Source: JACQPU01 sp039961715 (GTDB lineage: Bacteria > Bacteroidota > Ignavibacteria > UBA10030). Taken from it: DNA of 64,000 nucleotides. Each line of letters starts with the position of its first letter. Position 1 is the first letter of the stretch. A program made the position numbers and the translations under genes. The stretch spans positions 30,749-94,748 of the forward strand of contig JABRVW010000060.1 of the NCBI GenBank assembly GCA_039961715.1, in the 5' to 3' direction. Under the pieces are notes generated by a model, which saw only the letters and a list, made by a program, of their open reading frames with translations, had not been told where the DNA came from and ran no database searches. This document shows, one piece after another, positions 50,171 to 59,302 of this stretch.

Positions 50171-51478
50171 TCACCTGGATTCCGCTCTCTTGACCACGAC
50201 CACCGTCATGTCGTCTGCCTGGGGTTCTTTTCCTGCGTGATGTCTGGCGGCGTGAACGATTTTCTCGAGCAGGTCCGGCGCGGAAAGTGCCCGGTGTTCT
50301 TGAAGAACGGAAAGGAGGCGTTGTTCTCCGAACTGCTCTTGTTCGGAATTCATGGATTCCGTGATACCGTCGGAATACAGGACAACGACGTCACCGGGAT
50401 CCAGGGGAATGGCTTCTTCTTCGTAGGTCGAGGATTCCATGATGCTGAGAACAAGACCGCCGGTGCCCAATCGTTGCACGTCGCCGGTCTTGCGAACAAG
50501 AAATGGGTTGTCATGGCCTGCGTTGCAGTAGGAGAGCTGATGGTTGGTAGGGTCGAGGATTCCGTAGAACAGGGTGACGAACTTGTCCGGGCCGGTGCTG
50601 CGATAGAGAAGCGTGTTTGCTCGTTCAATGCTTTGTTGTGGGGGGGAACCAAGGAGAGCCTGACTGCGGAGGGTCGCCTGCGTGTTGGCCATCAGCAAAG
50701 ATGCCGGAAGGCCCTTTCCCGAGACGTCACCCAGGCAAACGGACCAGCGCCCGTCATCCATCGCGACAAAATCAAAATAATCACCCCCAACGACCTGTGC
50801 AGGAATGTTCCTTCCTGCAATCTCGTACCCCGGAAGCTTCGGAAATTCCCTCGGAAGCAGTTCTGCCTGGATTTTCGCTGCAAGAGCAAGCTGTTCCTGC
50901 ATCTTGATGTATTCCTGTTGTTCTTCAAGCAGGCGTGCGTTCTCAACAATTTGAGCAGATTGTGCGGCAATGATTGCCAGGAGGCGTTGATCATCGTCGG
51001 TAAATGCCAGTCGGTCCTTCTTGTTGTAAACCGTCAACACGCCGGTGAGCTCGGACTTGACCATCATGGGAACGCACAGGAACGAATGGATCTGCTCGTC
51101 CCACCGGACGCCACGAAAACGCTCATCAAACGAGGGATTGTTGACCAGGAGTGGTTTTTTGTTGAGTTGCATCCAGCCCAGCAGGGCTTGATTGAAATGG
51201 AACTGCTGTCGGTCGTGAGAGCTGACCATCGTTCGGACAAGTGTAACCATGGGCTGGTCTTCCTTGCGATCCACCAGCGTGATCACACCCTGCTCTGCTT
51301 CCATTGCACGGAGCGATCGGCGAATGATTGTCTGCATGATCTCCTGGGAATTATACGAAGAGCCGATGGCGCGTGCGAGATCGTTCAGGATAGATAATTC
51401 CTCCACGGCCCGCTTCAAGCGGGAGTTTTCCTGTCGGAGAGCTTCGACCGAAAGCGGCATGGTACTATCACTACCCAT
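50171..51478 (-). CDS. GAF-domain SpoIIE/RsbU-type protein phosphatase
   Basis: A 435-residue PP2C-like serine phosphatase. It begins with a short coiled coil (LRQENSRLKRAVEELSIL), followed by a GAF domain (about 30-190) and the SpoIIE domain (about 200-435) with GGDYFDFVAMDDG, CLGDVSGKGLPASLLMA and ADDMTVVVVKR, which hold the metal Asp residues. Enzymes of this type dephosphorylate STAS proteins; the STAS protein at 40077 is a candidate substrate. The ATG at 51478 has GGAGG seven bases upstream; the frame further up to 51742 crosses the promoter and a palindrome. Confidence 0.92.
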   Translation of the reverse strand: MGSDSTMPLSVEALRQENSRLKRAVEELSILNDLARAIGSSYNSQEIMQTIIRRSLRAMEAEQGVITLVDRKEDQPMVTLVRTMVSSHDRQQFHFNQALLGWMQLNKKPLLVNNPSFDERFRGVRWDEQIHSFLCVPMMVKSELTGVLTVYNKKDRLAFTDDDQRLLAIIAAQSAQIVENARLLEEQQEYIKMQEQLALAAKIQAELLPREFPKLPGYEIAGRNIPAQVVGGDYFDFVAMDDGRWSVCLGDVSGKGLPASLLMANTQATLRSQALLGSPPQQSIERANTLLYRSTGPDKFVTLFYGILDPTNHQLSYCNAGHDNPFLVRKTGDVQRLGTGGLVLSIMESSTYEEEAIPLDPGDVVVLYSDGITESMNSEQEQFGEQRLLSVLQEHRALSAPDLLEKIVHAARHHAGKEPQADDMTVVVVKRAESR

Positions 51479-51558
51479 GCAACTGCCTCCAGGGGGTTGT
51501 CGGACGTGAAGGAGTGCCCCGCGGCCTGTCAGGGCGTAGAGTTGAGGAACTGACCCCA

Positions 51559-51587
51559 AAGGTAACGATGCAGCGGGTGAGATGCAA
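51559..51587 (-). promoter_or_regulatory. Candidate promoter of the SpoIIE-phosphatase gene
   Basis: TTGCAT (51582-51587), 17-nt spacer, TACCTT (51559-51564) on the minus strand, placed just beyond the palindrome that ends the S46 gene. Confidence 0.6.
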
Positions 51588-51592
51588 CGAAA

Positions 51593-51632
51593 ACAGCAGG
51601 GATTCCCCGGCATGCCGGGAAATCCCTGCTGT
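51593..51632 (-). terminator. 40-bp near-perfect palindrome, terminator of the S46 peptidase gene
   Basis: Outer arms ACAGCAGGGATT (51593-51604) and AATCCCTGCTGT (51621-51632) enclose the perfect 14-bp palindrome CCCGGCATGCCGGG, with one C/A mismatch between them. It starts 10 bases after the S46 stop; on the minus strand TTTTCGTT follows. The T-run is short. Confidence 0.65.
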
Positions 51633-51642
51633 CGGTTTGGCT

Positions 51643-53793
51643 TTACTGAATGGTCCCCGATCGGAGCTCTTTGGCAATTCTCTCTGCCTTGTAAATATCT
51701 TCCAAGGCTTCCAGAATTCCCGCCGAATGCACCGACACGCACCGGTTCTTCGTGTCATCAAAGATGAAGTCGCCCGGAAGGCTCTCGATGTTGCCGTCGA
51801 ACGCGATCCCGACAACTTCAAGATTCTTGTTCAGGACGGGACTTCCTGAATTCCCGCCGATGATGTCGTTGGTGGAGATGAAGTTGAACCGTGTACTCAG
51901 ATCAAACGAGGTCGGCGGATTCTTCCAGCGCTCCGGAATGTTCCACGGATCGGTCTTCTGAAATGAATGGTACCGGTCATACAGGCCGTAAAACGTTGTG
52001 TACACCGGCGCAAGGGTTCCGTTGTACTCGTAGTTCTTCACCACGCCGTCTGCGATGCGAAGCGTGAATGTAGCGTCGGGAGGGATCGAAGTTCCGTAGA
52101 TGTCGAAAACAGCTTTCCCAAGCACCTGGACGCGCGCCTGCTCGCGCGAGACCGCGTCATTGAATCGTTCCCGGACATTCGTTGCATGCGAAGATACGCC
52201 GGTGATGAATGCAAGGAACGGATCCGTGGAAGAAGCGATCTCCGCAGGATTGGCGAGGAGCCTTTCCACATACTCCGCATCCTTGAGGCTTGTCCTCTGC
52301 AGCAGTGAAACCGCCGCCTGGTCCGGAGACTGGGTCCCTCGGAGCGTGTTGAACGATGGAATTCGTGTCCCCAGCCGTGCCGACGCCCACTGGAGATAGG
52401 AAGCAAGAACCGCCCGGTCAAGTTCCTCATTGATCCTCATGCCGGCAATCCTGTTCTTCATGGTCTCCAGGCTCATTCCGCGCATTTGCCTGGCACGCTC
52501 GTCCTCGGGCATGGCGGACAGGGTGGCGAACTCCGCGAGGGAGTTTGCCAGCATCAAAACGGTTGGCCTTCCAATGCCGGAGAATGTCAGGGCCTGCACC
52601 TCCCCGAACAACGCCGCCTTTTCCCTCTGCATGCCTTCAATGTCCGGCCAGACACTCGAGTAGCGGGATTTGAGGTCCGGGCGTGCGGCGACGCTGTTTC
52701 GGAACTTGCGCTCAAAATCGCGCTTCTTGGCCATGATCACGGGATCCCGAAGTCCCTCGATCCTGCCAATGTACACCTTCTGGCTGTTCGAGAAGCTGAA
52801 CAGCATCGTCTGGTACTGGAGCTTCTGATCCGGATGCTTTTCGAGAAAAGCGCTGTAGACCGAGACCATGTCGTTCAGACGTTCCAGCACAAACGGATAC
52901 AGGTGGTCGCGGCTGAACTCCAGCTGGGCCACCGTATGGAGGCGGCTTGTGCGGCCGGGATTGCCGATGACAAACACCGGCTCACCTTCGCGGGCGCCTT
53001 CAGGGCTCCACCGAAAATAGCTGTCGGTTTTGAGCGGCTTGCCCTCATCATCGTAGACACGGAAGAACGAAATGTCCAGATCATATCGCGGATATGTGAA
53101 GTTATCGTAGTCCCCCCCGAAATAGGCGACAGCCTGCTCGGGAGCAAACACAACGCGCACATCGTTGTAACGCTTGTAGCCGTACACGGAATACTTGCCG
53201 CCGTTGTAGAACGTGATCACATTGCAGCGCAGACCGGTGTTCTCGGAGTAACGTTTTTCGAGCTCTTCGATTTTGGCGGACCGGTTGGCGATGCGTTCCT
53301 CATCAGTCTTCCCCGTTTCAAATGCCGCAACCACTTCGTTCGTGACATCCTCCATCAGGACTAGCTGATCGACATACAGCCGGGGAACCTTCCGCTCATC
53401 AGCCAATGTGGGAGCATAGAATCCTTCCTCCGGCAGATTCTCGCCTTCTCTGTTGACGGCGTCAAGTGCTCCGCGCGCGCAGTGATGGTTGGTGAACACC
53501 AGACCGTCGGCGGACACAAAAGAGGCCGAACAGTTCGGGAGACGGAGGGATCCGAGCCGAGCTTTCTCGAACCATGCGGGGGACGGATTGAAATTGTACG
53601 CCCGCTTGAAATAATCGACCGGGGGATAGTCAAAGGTCCACATCTTGCCGGTGTCAAATTCTCCGGCCTGCACCGTGTCGACATTGAAGAATGCAGTCGA
53701 CGACTGTGGTTGCACCATCTCCTTTTGAGTTGAACAGGCAGCAAGGAGCAGAAGTGGAACCAGAAGGAAATACACCATGCGTGGGAATTTCAT
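51643..53793 (-). CDS. S46-family dipeptidyl-peptidase (DPP7/DPP11-like)
   Basis: A 716-residue serine exopeptidase that removes dipeptides from the N-terminus of oligopeptides. Lipobox LLAA-Cys20 suggests membrane attachment; S46 enzymes act in the periplasm of Bacteroidota. Family motifs are TNHHCARG (catalytic His) near residue 100, YDLDISFFRVY (Asp region) and the late GGNSGSPVLN (catalytic Ser). AGGAGA lies seven bases before the ATG at 53793. The residue that decides between DPP7 and DPP11 preference was not resolved. It is a single gene with a promoter and terminator of its own. Confidence 0.93.
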   Translation of the reverse strand: MKFPRMVYFLLVPLLLLAACSTQKEMVQPQSSTAFFNVDTVQAGEFDTGKMWTFDYPPVDYFKRAYNFNPSPAWFEKARLGSLRLPNCSASFVSADGLVFTNHHCARGALDAVNREGENLPEEGFYAPTLADERKVPRLYVDQLVLMEDVTNEVVAAFETGKTDEERIANRSAKIEELEKRYSENTGLRCNVITFYNGGKYSVYGYKRYNDVRVVFAPEQAVAYFGGDYDNFTYPRYDLDISFFRVYDDEGKPLKTDSYFRWSPEGAREGEPVFVIGNPGRTSRLHTVAQLEFSRDHLYPFVLERLNDMVSVYSAFLEKHPDQKLQYQTMLFSFSNSQKVYIGRIEGLRDPVIMAKKRDFERKFRNSVAARPDLKSRYSSVWPDIEGMQREKAALFGEVQALTFSGIGRPTVLMLANSLAEFATLSAMPEDERARQMRGMSLETMKNRIAGMRINEELDRAVLASYLQWASARLGTRIPSFNTLRGTQSPDQAAVSLLQRTSLKDAEYVERLLANPAEIASSTDPFLAFITGVSSHATNVRERFNDAVSREQARVQVLGKAVFDIYGTSIPPDATFTLRIADGVVKNYEYNGTLAPVYTTFYGLYDRYHSFQKTDPWNIPERWKNPPTSFDLSTRFNFISTNDIIGGNSGSPVLNKNLEVVGIAFDGNIESLPGDFIFDDTKNRCVSVHSAGILEALEDIYKAERIAKELRSGTIQ

Positions 53794-53829
53794 AGAGGGT
53801 TCTCCTGAGATGGGTAATGCGGTGGGATC

Positions 53830-53858
53830 AAAGTAGGGAGAAGAAGGGGAGGATGCAA
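53830..53858 (-). promoter_or_regulatory. Candidate promoter of the S46 peptidase gene
   Basis: TTGCAT (53853-53858), 17-nt spacer, TACTTT (53830-53835) on the minus strand. Confidence 0.6.
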
Positions 53859-53870
53859 CTGCGAAACAAC

Positions 53871-53986
53871 GGTGGATGAGACAAGACAACAATCCACCGT
53901 AAAGACGGGACGATGTCCCATCTCAGGAATGCAACCCGTAAAGACGGGTTACGGCACCCTCAAGAGCAGCCCCGCCTCTTAGGCGG
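53871..53986. repeat. Cluster of short palindromes and a direct repeat
   Basis: In 116 bp there are: GGTGGAT/ATCCACC arms (53871-53877 and 53894-53900); CCGTAAAGACGGG twice (53899-53911 and 53938-53950), the second extended to a perfect hairpin AACCCGT-AAAG-ACGGGTT; GGGAC-GAT-GTCCC (53909-53921); and CCGCC-TCTTA-GGCGG (53972-53986), whose loop holds the stop codon of the 137-residue protein. It resembles a REP-type intergenic element or a compound terminator. Confidence 0.6.
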
Positions 53987-54392
53987 ACGGCGCCGACCTG
54001 GGCTTGAATACGATTGCCAGAGCGATGCCGCAAATAATGTACATCGCAATGTTATACAGGAACCATTGCAGTGCAAGGGAGTACGGAATAGGCATCGATG
54101 CGTAGGACCCGTATGCCATCGAAATCCCGAACATGAGTCCGATGTATAATCCGTACCGGACTCCTTCGGCAATTCCCTTGTTCTCGTATCCCTTGGAAAA
54201 AACCAGCGTGAAGAAGTACGCGATGACCGCGTCCACGACGAAGATGATCCACATCTTCATCTCCGCCTGTGGCCTCATCATTCCCTCCGGCAGGGTCGAG
54301 TACGTTGGCACGAGCAGCACGCCATGAATGATCATGCCGAGGATGACGAGGAGAATGAACACGACTCCGGATCCGATCCAGACTTTGTTCAT
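53979..54392 (-). CDS. Small four-span membrane protein of unknown function
   Basis: A 137-residue protein with four hydrophobic helices (about 7-28, 48-66, 78-97, 105-128). Between them lies a conserved-looking loop FSKGYENKGIAEGVRYGLYIG. I have seen similar small membrane proteins in Bacteroidota but cannot name a function. AGGAAGT precedes the ATG. The gene has a clear promoter and ends within a GC-rich hairpin, so it is probably monocistronic. Confidence 0.7.
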   Translation of the reverse strand: MNKVWIGSGVVFILLVILGMIIHGVLLVPTYSTLPEGMMRPQAEMKMWIIFVVDAVIAYFFTLVFSKGYENKGIAEGVRYGLYIGLMFGISMAYGSYASMPIPYSLALQWFLYNIAMYIICGIALAIVFKPRSAPSA

Positions 54393-54434
54393 ACTTCCTC
54401 CGTGTTGTGGTGGGAGAGGTTGGGAAACCGCATC

Positions 54435-54463
54435 ATGCTACAAAATCAGCCGCCCAGAGTCAA
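54435..54463 (-). promoter_or_regulatory. Candidate promoter of the four-span protein gene
   Basis: TTGACT (54458-54463), 17-nt spacer, TAGCAT (54435-54440) on the minus strand, between the SLC13 stop and the ATG at 54392. Confidence 0.55.
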
Positions 54464-54473
54464 GCCTGCCAGA

Positions 54474-56039
54474 TCAGAATGAGAGAATCCCGAAGGCCTT
54501 GTCGGCGACAAGCACGAGAATCGCCACCGTGACGACCCATCCGGCAATATCGAGAAGAATACCGCTCCGCATCATGGAAACAATGGAAACGTATCCGGTT
54601 CCATAGACGAGCGCGTTGGGAGGTGTTGCAACCGGAAGCATGAACGCCATGGAGGACGCGAGCGCCGCGCCTACTGACAGGGTCACCGGGTCCGCTCCCG
54701 ACGTCATGGCCACGGAAATAATGACCGGAATCATCATCGAAGTGACAGCAGTGTTCGATGTGATTTCCGTCAGGAAGTCCACAAGAATGACAACGAGAAT
54801 GAGAAGGCCTAGTGTGCCGGGCGATCCGAAAATTCCGACGAACGATGATGCCAACAAACCCGCGAGACCCGTGCGAAACATCGCGTCCGAAAGCGCTATG
54901 CCCCCTCCGAACAGAAGCAGGGTCCCCCATTCAACAGAGCGGGAATCCCTCCAATCGAGGACAAACGTCCAGCTCCGCAGATCGACCGGTACAATGAAGA
55001 GAACGAAACCGGCGGCGATGCCAATGGCATACTCATCGATCCAACCGAGCGCTTGAGCGAGCATTGAAGGCAGAAGGTCCGGCCAAAAGGGATTTGTGAT
55101 CCAGAGGAGAACAACGAACACGAAAACGGCGGCTGTGCGAAGCTCGCCTTTTGACGGGGGGCCAAGAGAAGCTTGCTCGGCAACCATGCGCTCCTTGCCC
55201 CCCGGAATGACGGTGAATTCCGGCGGATTCATCTTCAACAGGATCCACCAGGCGAGCGGAATCGAGACCAGCACAAAGGGAACTCCAAAGGTCATCCATT
55301 CGAGAAAATTGATAGCACGGTATGCGGGGTCGTCGCCAAACGTGGCATTCAGAATTCCCAGCGCGATGCCGTTCGGTGGGGTTCCGATGATTGTCCCTGC
55401 CCCGCCGATGGAGGCTGCCCAGGCAATTCCAAGCATGAGAGCGGTCCCGAATCGCGAGGAACCCGGATGGGCATGGAGAAGCGTCAGAATGCCGAGCCCC
55501 AACGGCAGCATCATCGCGGCGGTCGCCGTGTTGGAAACCCACATCGAAAGAAAAGCCGTGATGACCATGATGCCGAGGAGCATGGTCCTCGCATCGTTTG
55601 CGATGGAGCCGCGCGTCAGAAACCAGAGAGTCAATCGGCGGTCGAGCTTCCATTTCTGCATGGCGCCGGCGAGAAGAAATCCACCCATGAACAGAAAGAT
55701 GACGGGATTCGCGTAGTGATGAGCGACCGAGCGGAGGTCAAATTGAACGATCCCGCCGTCCTGCCATCCCACCGTGTGAAACCAGGGAAGAGCCACCAGA
55801 GGGAGAAGGGCGGTTGCGGGCAGTGGTACAGCGTCAGTGATCCACCAACTGACCATCAAGAGGAGAAGAGCGAGCACCGACTGCGTGGACCGAGCAAGAG
55901 TTTCGGCCGAAGGGGACAAAAGGCCGGACTGTGCAAGAGCGTCCCGGGCCGCATCCAGAAACGGAGGAAATACGGGAAGGACGTGGAGGGCCACAAAAGC
56001 CGCCAGTCCCGCAAAAAACCCAATGAACTTTGCATTCAA
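54474..56039 (-). CDS. SLC13/DASS-family sodium-coupled anion transporter
   Basis: Imports dicarboxylates, citrate or sulphate with sodium. The 521-residue protein has about 12 hydrophobic segments and both family SNT motifs: VSNTATAAMMLPLG in the first half and TSNTAVTSMMIPV in the second, which bind Na+ and substrate in VcINDY-type carriers. The start was placed at TTG 56039, because the recognisable protein begins there and the longer frame to 56138 lies inside the M14 gene. No good Shine-Dalgarno at normal spacing is seen. Five bases separate it from that peptidase gene. Confidence 0.9.
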   Translation of the reverse strand: MNAKFIGFFAGLAAFVALHVLPVFPPFLDAARDALAQSGLLSPSAETLARSTQSVLALLLLMVSWWITDAVPLPATALLPLVALPWFHTVGWQDGGIVQFDLRSVAHHYANPVIFLFMGGFLLAGAMQKWKLDRRLTLWFLTRGSIANDARTMLLGIMVITAFLSMWVSNTATAAMMLPLGLGILTLLHAHPGSSRFGTALMLGIAWAASIGGAGTIIGTPPNGIALGILNATFGDDPAYRAINFLEWMTFGVPFVLVSIPLAWWILLKMNPPEFTVIPGGKERMVAEQASLGPPSKGELRTAAVFVFVVLLWITNPFWPDLLPSMLAQALGWIDEYAIGIAAGFVLFIVPVDLRSWTFVLDWRDSRSVEWGTLLLFGGGIALSDAMFRTGLAGLLASSFVGIFGSPGTLGLLILVVILVDFLTEITSNTAVTSMMIPVIISVAMTSGADPVTLSVGAALASSMAFMLPVATPPNALVYGTGYVSIVSMMRSGILLDIAGWVVTVAILVLVADKAFGILSF

Positions 56040-56044
56040 GGGTG

Positions 56045-58633
56045 TTATCCGGCTTCCTCCGGCGGTCGTGCCGAAGCCGAGGAGATGACCGGTCCGAAGA
56101 ACAGCGCGTTGAGAAACATTCGGTTTGTGCCGAACCAAAATGCGCGAAAGTTCGGATTGTCGGCAAACAGAATAACGCGTCCTGATTGAAGAGCCTGAAC
56201 GACAACGCCCCCCGATCCGGCGATCTTTGTTGCATGCGTCCGATGCATATATCCGGCCACCAGAGGGTTCTCCGCATAACGCATCGGCGTGGCGTACGGG
56301 TTGGTCGATGGCTCCAGTATTTGCGACGTGGTCTTCAACACAAACAGTGGTGCATCCGCGTACCCAAACATCAGGGGATGGGTCCTGTCATACGTCGTGC
56401 GGAAGATGGTGCCGGGGAACGCCAAAGCCCGGGTATGCTGCTCGAGAAACGCGTACTCCCGCGGGGGAGGAATGGAATCTTTCCGGGCAGGTTCTGTTCG
56501 AAACTTTGCACTTGTCATCTTGTTCTCAATGCACCATTGAACACCCTGCTCCATTGCCAGCAGGACACCGCCTCGCTGTACCCATTGTCGAAGCGCCTGT
56601 TTCCCCGTGGAATCAATCCCGGCCCCGCCGGAAAGTACGAGCGTCGAATAGCGATCGAGCCTTACCCTGCCGAGTGCCTGAGCCTCCAGGAGGCTGGCCT
56701 CCATGTGCATCCTTTGATCAAGCAAATGCCAGGCCTCGCCCAGATCGGTTGACACAGCACCTGACCCTACAATCAACCCAACCACGGGGACCTTCAGGGG
56801 TAAGAAGTCCGAGCTCCCGAGGTCGATACCCGACGGGGTCAGGCCGGTCTCCAGGGCATGCACACTGACGCCATCTTCACGCACCGCCTTGTCGATGAGA
56901 GCCCGAAGCGTGTCTGTCTTCTCGCTCTGCAGGTAGACAGGCAACAGGATCGTTCCCGCCTCGAATGACCGAAGGCCCGACATCGTGCGGGATTGGAAGG
57001 GCTTTGTCGCAACTTTGGCAATGAGGCCGGCTTTCAGAAACCGGTACAGTGCGCGGGGCGCGTGGTACTCGTTCCATTCCATGACGAACGCATACGCATT
57101 CCTCGAGTCCGACAGCGAACCCGCAAGAGGCGGAGTGGTTGCGAGCGGCGGACCGAGAATGCCGCGGTTCAGCGACTGGAGCTCAGCCCACGGGATGGCA
57201 AGTGCCGCAGGTAGCGTCCATGCCGAAACATCATAGAACAGGCTGTCGGTAAAGGTTGTTCTCCGTTCGAACAGCGACGTGATCAGCCGGTACTGAGGCT
57301 GGGCCGTTGGGACGACAAACGCCGATCCCGGTTCGAACTCCCGGCCCTCCGCGCGAACAGATTGAGCGAGGGGATGGACCAGGATTCGGTGCCGGAGGAG
57401 AATCTCAACAAGATGACGCGTGCGCGCCTTGTCGTGCGGCGTGCCGAAGACATATCCTTTCACCGGGGCATTTGCCGCAAGACGGGCGGCACCCGTAAAA
57501 AACGTTCTCTGATGCTCAAGGAGCTCAGTCCGCATTTCCCTGGCCGCTTCAAGGGTCGAAAGAGAAACCGTCACCTGATTGCGAATGGTAAAAGGAAACG
57601 AGAGAGGCCCATTGGGGCTTTCCTGGAGGTGGCCCCGCGAGCTTGCCTGTTCGAAGAGAATGCCAATGCCCCCGGTGATGTCAGGATAAGAAGATCCCTT
57701 TCCAATGTAAAAATCGTCAAAACCCTCCTCCGAATAGTAGAGGGATCCGATGGCGTTGAGGGCGCGCTCGTGATACCGGGCGATGGCTGTGGTAAGGGAC
57801 CGTGTTTCCGGCGGGGTCAGGGGGTTCTCCCTCGAGGCCACGCCGGGTTGAAAGAAGAACGTGCTCGCCGTGCCCATTTCGTGATGGTCCGTCAACACAT
57901 TCGGACGCCAGCGATAGTACTGTTCGATCCTCCCTTGTGTCTCGGGATGTTGTACCGGCATCCAATCGCGGTTCAGATCGAACCAATAGTGGTTGCCGCG
58001 TCCTCCGGGCCAGGCTTCGTTGTGCTCCCGGCTGGCCGGATCGCCCACGGGCTGGTGACCCTTGTGCATGTTGGCCCAGGTAGCGAACCGATGAAGGCCG
58101 TCGGGATTGATTGAAGGATTCAGGAGGATGATGCACTCCCTCAACAAACCTTCGATGGCTTCTCCCTGAGCTGCGGCCAGATGGTACGCAACAATGACCG
58201 AAGCATTGCTCCCACTCGGTTCGTTTCCATGGACGCTGTATCCCAGCCAGACAACCACAGGCATGGAGGCAATATTCAGTGATCCGGAGGCCGATGGATC
58301 GCTCAAGGAAAGGTGCCGTGCTCTCAGGTTTTCGAGATTGCGTTGGTTCTCAGGGGAGGTGACGGTCATGAGCATCATCTCACGGCTTTCGTACGAACGC
58401 CCAAACACCACCCCGGAAAAACGCGGCGAGACCTCATCCAGCCGCTTCATGTAGGCATGAATTTGTTCCGGCGTGAGATGCCATTCACCCAGCTGGAATC
58501 CGAAGAACGATTCGGGGGTGGGGATGGAGGGATTGTATTCCGTTCCCGCCGGCAGATAATATTGAAGCGTCGGTTGAGCTGATGAGGCGGTGGCAAGAAA
58601 GAGAAAGGAAAGAAAACTGAAGAAACGCGGCAC
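56045..58633 (-). CDS. M14-family zinc carboxypeptidase, exported
   Basis: An 862-residue secreted metallopeptidase. The signal (start VPRFFSFLSF, ending SSAQ) is followed by the M14 domain: zinc motif HGNE (His135, Glu138), NPSINPDG, FDLNRDW (substrate Arg), TDHHEMG and the catalytic Glu in GILFEQASSRG. A long C-terminal part, ending in what looks like a glutamine amidotransferase-like or beta domain, is not recognised in detail. The GTG at 58633 has AAGGAG six bases upstream and was preferred to the ATG at 58678. It sits in a run between rdgB and the SLC13 gene. Confidence 0.88.
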   Translation of the reverse strand: MPRFFSFLSFLFLATASSAQPTLQYYLPAGTEYNPSIPTPESFFGFQLGEWHLTPEQIHAYMKRLDEVSPRFSGVVFGRSYESREMMLMTVTSPENQRNLENLRARHLSLSDPSASGSLNIASMPVVVWLGYSVHGNEPSGSNASVIVAYHLAAAQGEAIEGLLRECIILLNPSINPDGLHRFATWANMHKGHQPVGDPASREHNEAWPGGRGNHYWFDLNRDWMPVQHPETQGRIEQYYRWRPNVLTDHHEMGTASTFFFQPGVASRENPLTPPETRSLTTAIARYHERALNAIGSLYYSEEGFDDFYIGKGSSYPDITGGIGILFEQASSRGHLQESPNGPLSFPFTIRNQVTVSLSTLEAAREMRTELLEHQRTFFTGAARLAANAPVKGYVFGTPHDKARTRHLVEILLRHRILVHPLAQSVRAEGREFEPGSAFVVPTAQPQYRLITSLFERRTTFTDSLFYDVSAWTLPAALAIPWAELQSLNRGILGPPLATTPPLAGSLSDSRNAYAFVMEWNEYHAPRALYRFLKAGLIAKVATKPFQSRTMSGLRSFEAGTILLPVYLQSEKTDTLRALIDKAVREDGVSVHALETGLTPSGIDLGSSDFLPLKVPVVGLIVGSGAVSTDLGEAWHLLDQRMHMEASLLEAQALGRVRLDRYSTLVLSGGAGIDSTGKQALRQWVQRGGVLLAMEQGVQWCIENKMTSAKFRTEPARKDSIPPPREYAFLEQHTRALAFPGTIFRTTYDRTHPLMFGYADAPLFVLKTTSQILEPSTNPYATPMRYAENPLVAGYMHRTHATKIAGSGGVVVQALQSGRVILFADNPNFRAFWFGTNRMFLNALFFGPVISSASARPPEEAG

Positions 58634-58699
58634 GCTGAGCTCCTTCAATGATATCGAAGTGATGAATGACATCCGCACGCACCAGATCCTGGAACGCAG

Positions 58700-59302
58700 T
58701 CAGTCTCCCTGGAGGACGTGCTTTTTCAGGAGTTCCTTCATTGCCATGACGGATCGGGCACGGTGGCTGATTTTGTTCTTTTCTTCGGAAGACAGCTCTG
58801 CGTAGGTCTGCACATAGCCGTCAGGGACAAAGATCGGATCATATCCGAATCCGTTGGTGCCCCGCTGCGCCTCGATGACCTTTCCCCGGCAAACCCCTTC
58901 GGTAATCTCCTCATATCCCGGTCCGACCAGGGCAAGAACTGACCGGAACTGTGCCCCGCGCCGTCGCGGGGGCACGCCGCGCAATTCGGCAAGGAGCTTC
59001 CGGTTATTCATCTCATCGGTTGCCCGCTCACCGGCATACCGTGCGGAGCGAACGCCGGGCCGCATGTTCAGGTAGAACACTTCAAGACCGGAATCATCCG
59101 CCAGAGCGGGAAGCTTCGTATGGTGGTGCACGACTCTGGCCTTCTTCAGCGCATTGTCGCGGAACGTCAGGCCGTCCTCGATGAGGGGAGGGACTCCCTG
59201 AAAGTCCGCAAGCGTGAGGATCTCCAGGCCGAGATCGGCAAGCAACGTCTGGATCTCCCTGGTTTTGTGACCATTGTTGGTGGCGAGGACAAGTTTGCTC
59301 AT
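58700..59302 (-). CDS. rdgB: Non-canonical purine NTP pyrophosphatase (RdgB/HAM1)
   Basis: Hydrolyses dITP, ITP and XTP to keep deaminated purines out of nucleic acids. The 200 residues show LATNNGHKTREI at the N-terminus (substrate lysine/asparagine loop), ADDSGLEV (metal Asp), SARYAGE, GTNGFGYDPIF and the closing ISHRARSVMAM. The length is normal for the family. The start overlaps the SemiSWEET-like gene by ATGA (59299-59302). Neighbours include a guanine deaminase, so this is partly a purine-handling run. Confidence 0.95.
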   Translation of the reverse strand: MSKLVLATNNGHKTREIQTLLADLGLEILTLADFQGVPPLIEDGLTFRDNALKKARVVHHHTKLPALADDSGLEVFYLNMRPGVRSARYAGERATDEMNNRKLLAELRGVPPRRRGAQFRSVLALVGPGYEEITEGVCRGKVIEAQRGTNGFGYDPIFVPDGYVQTYAELSSEEKNKISHRARSVMAMKELLKKHVLQGD

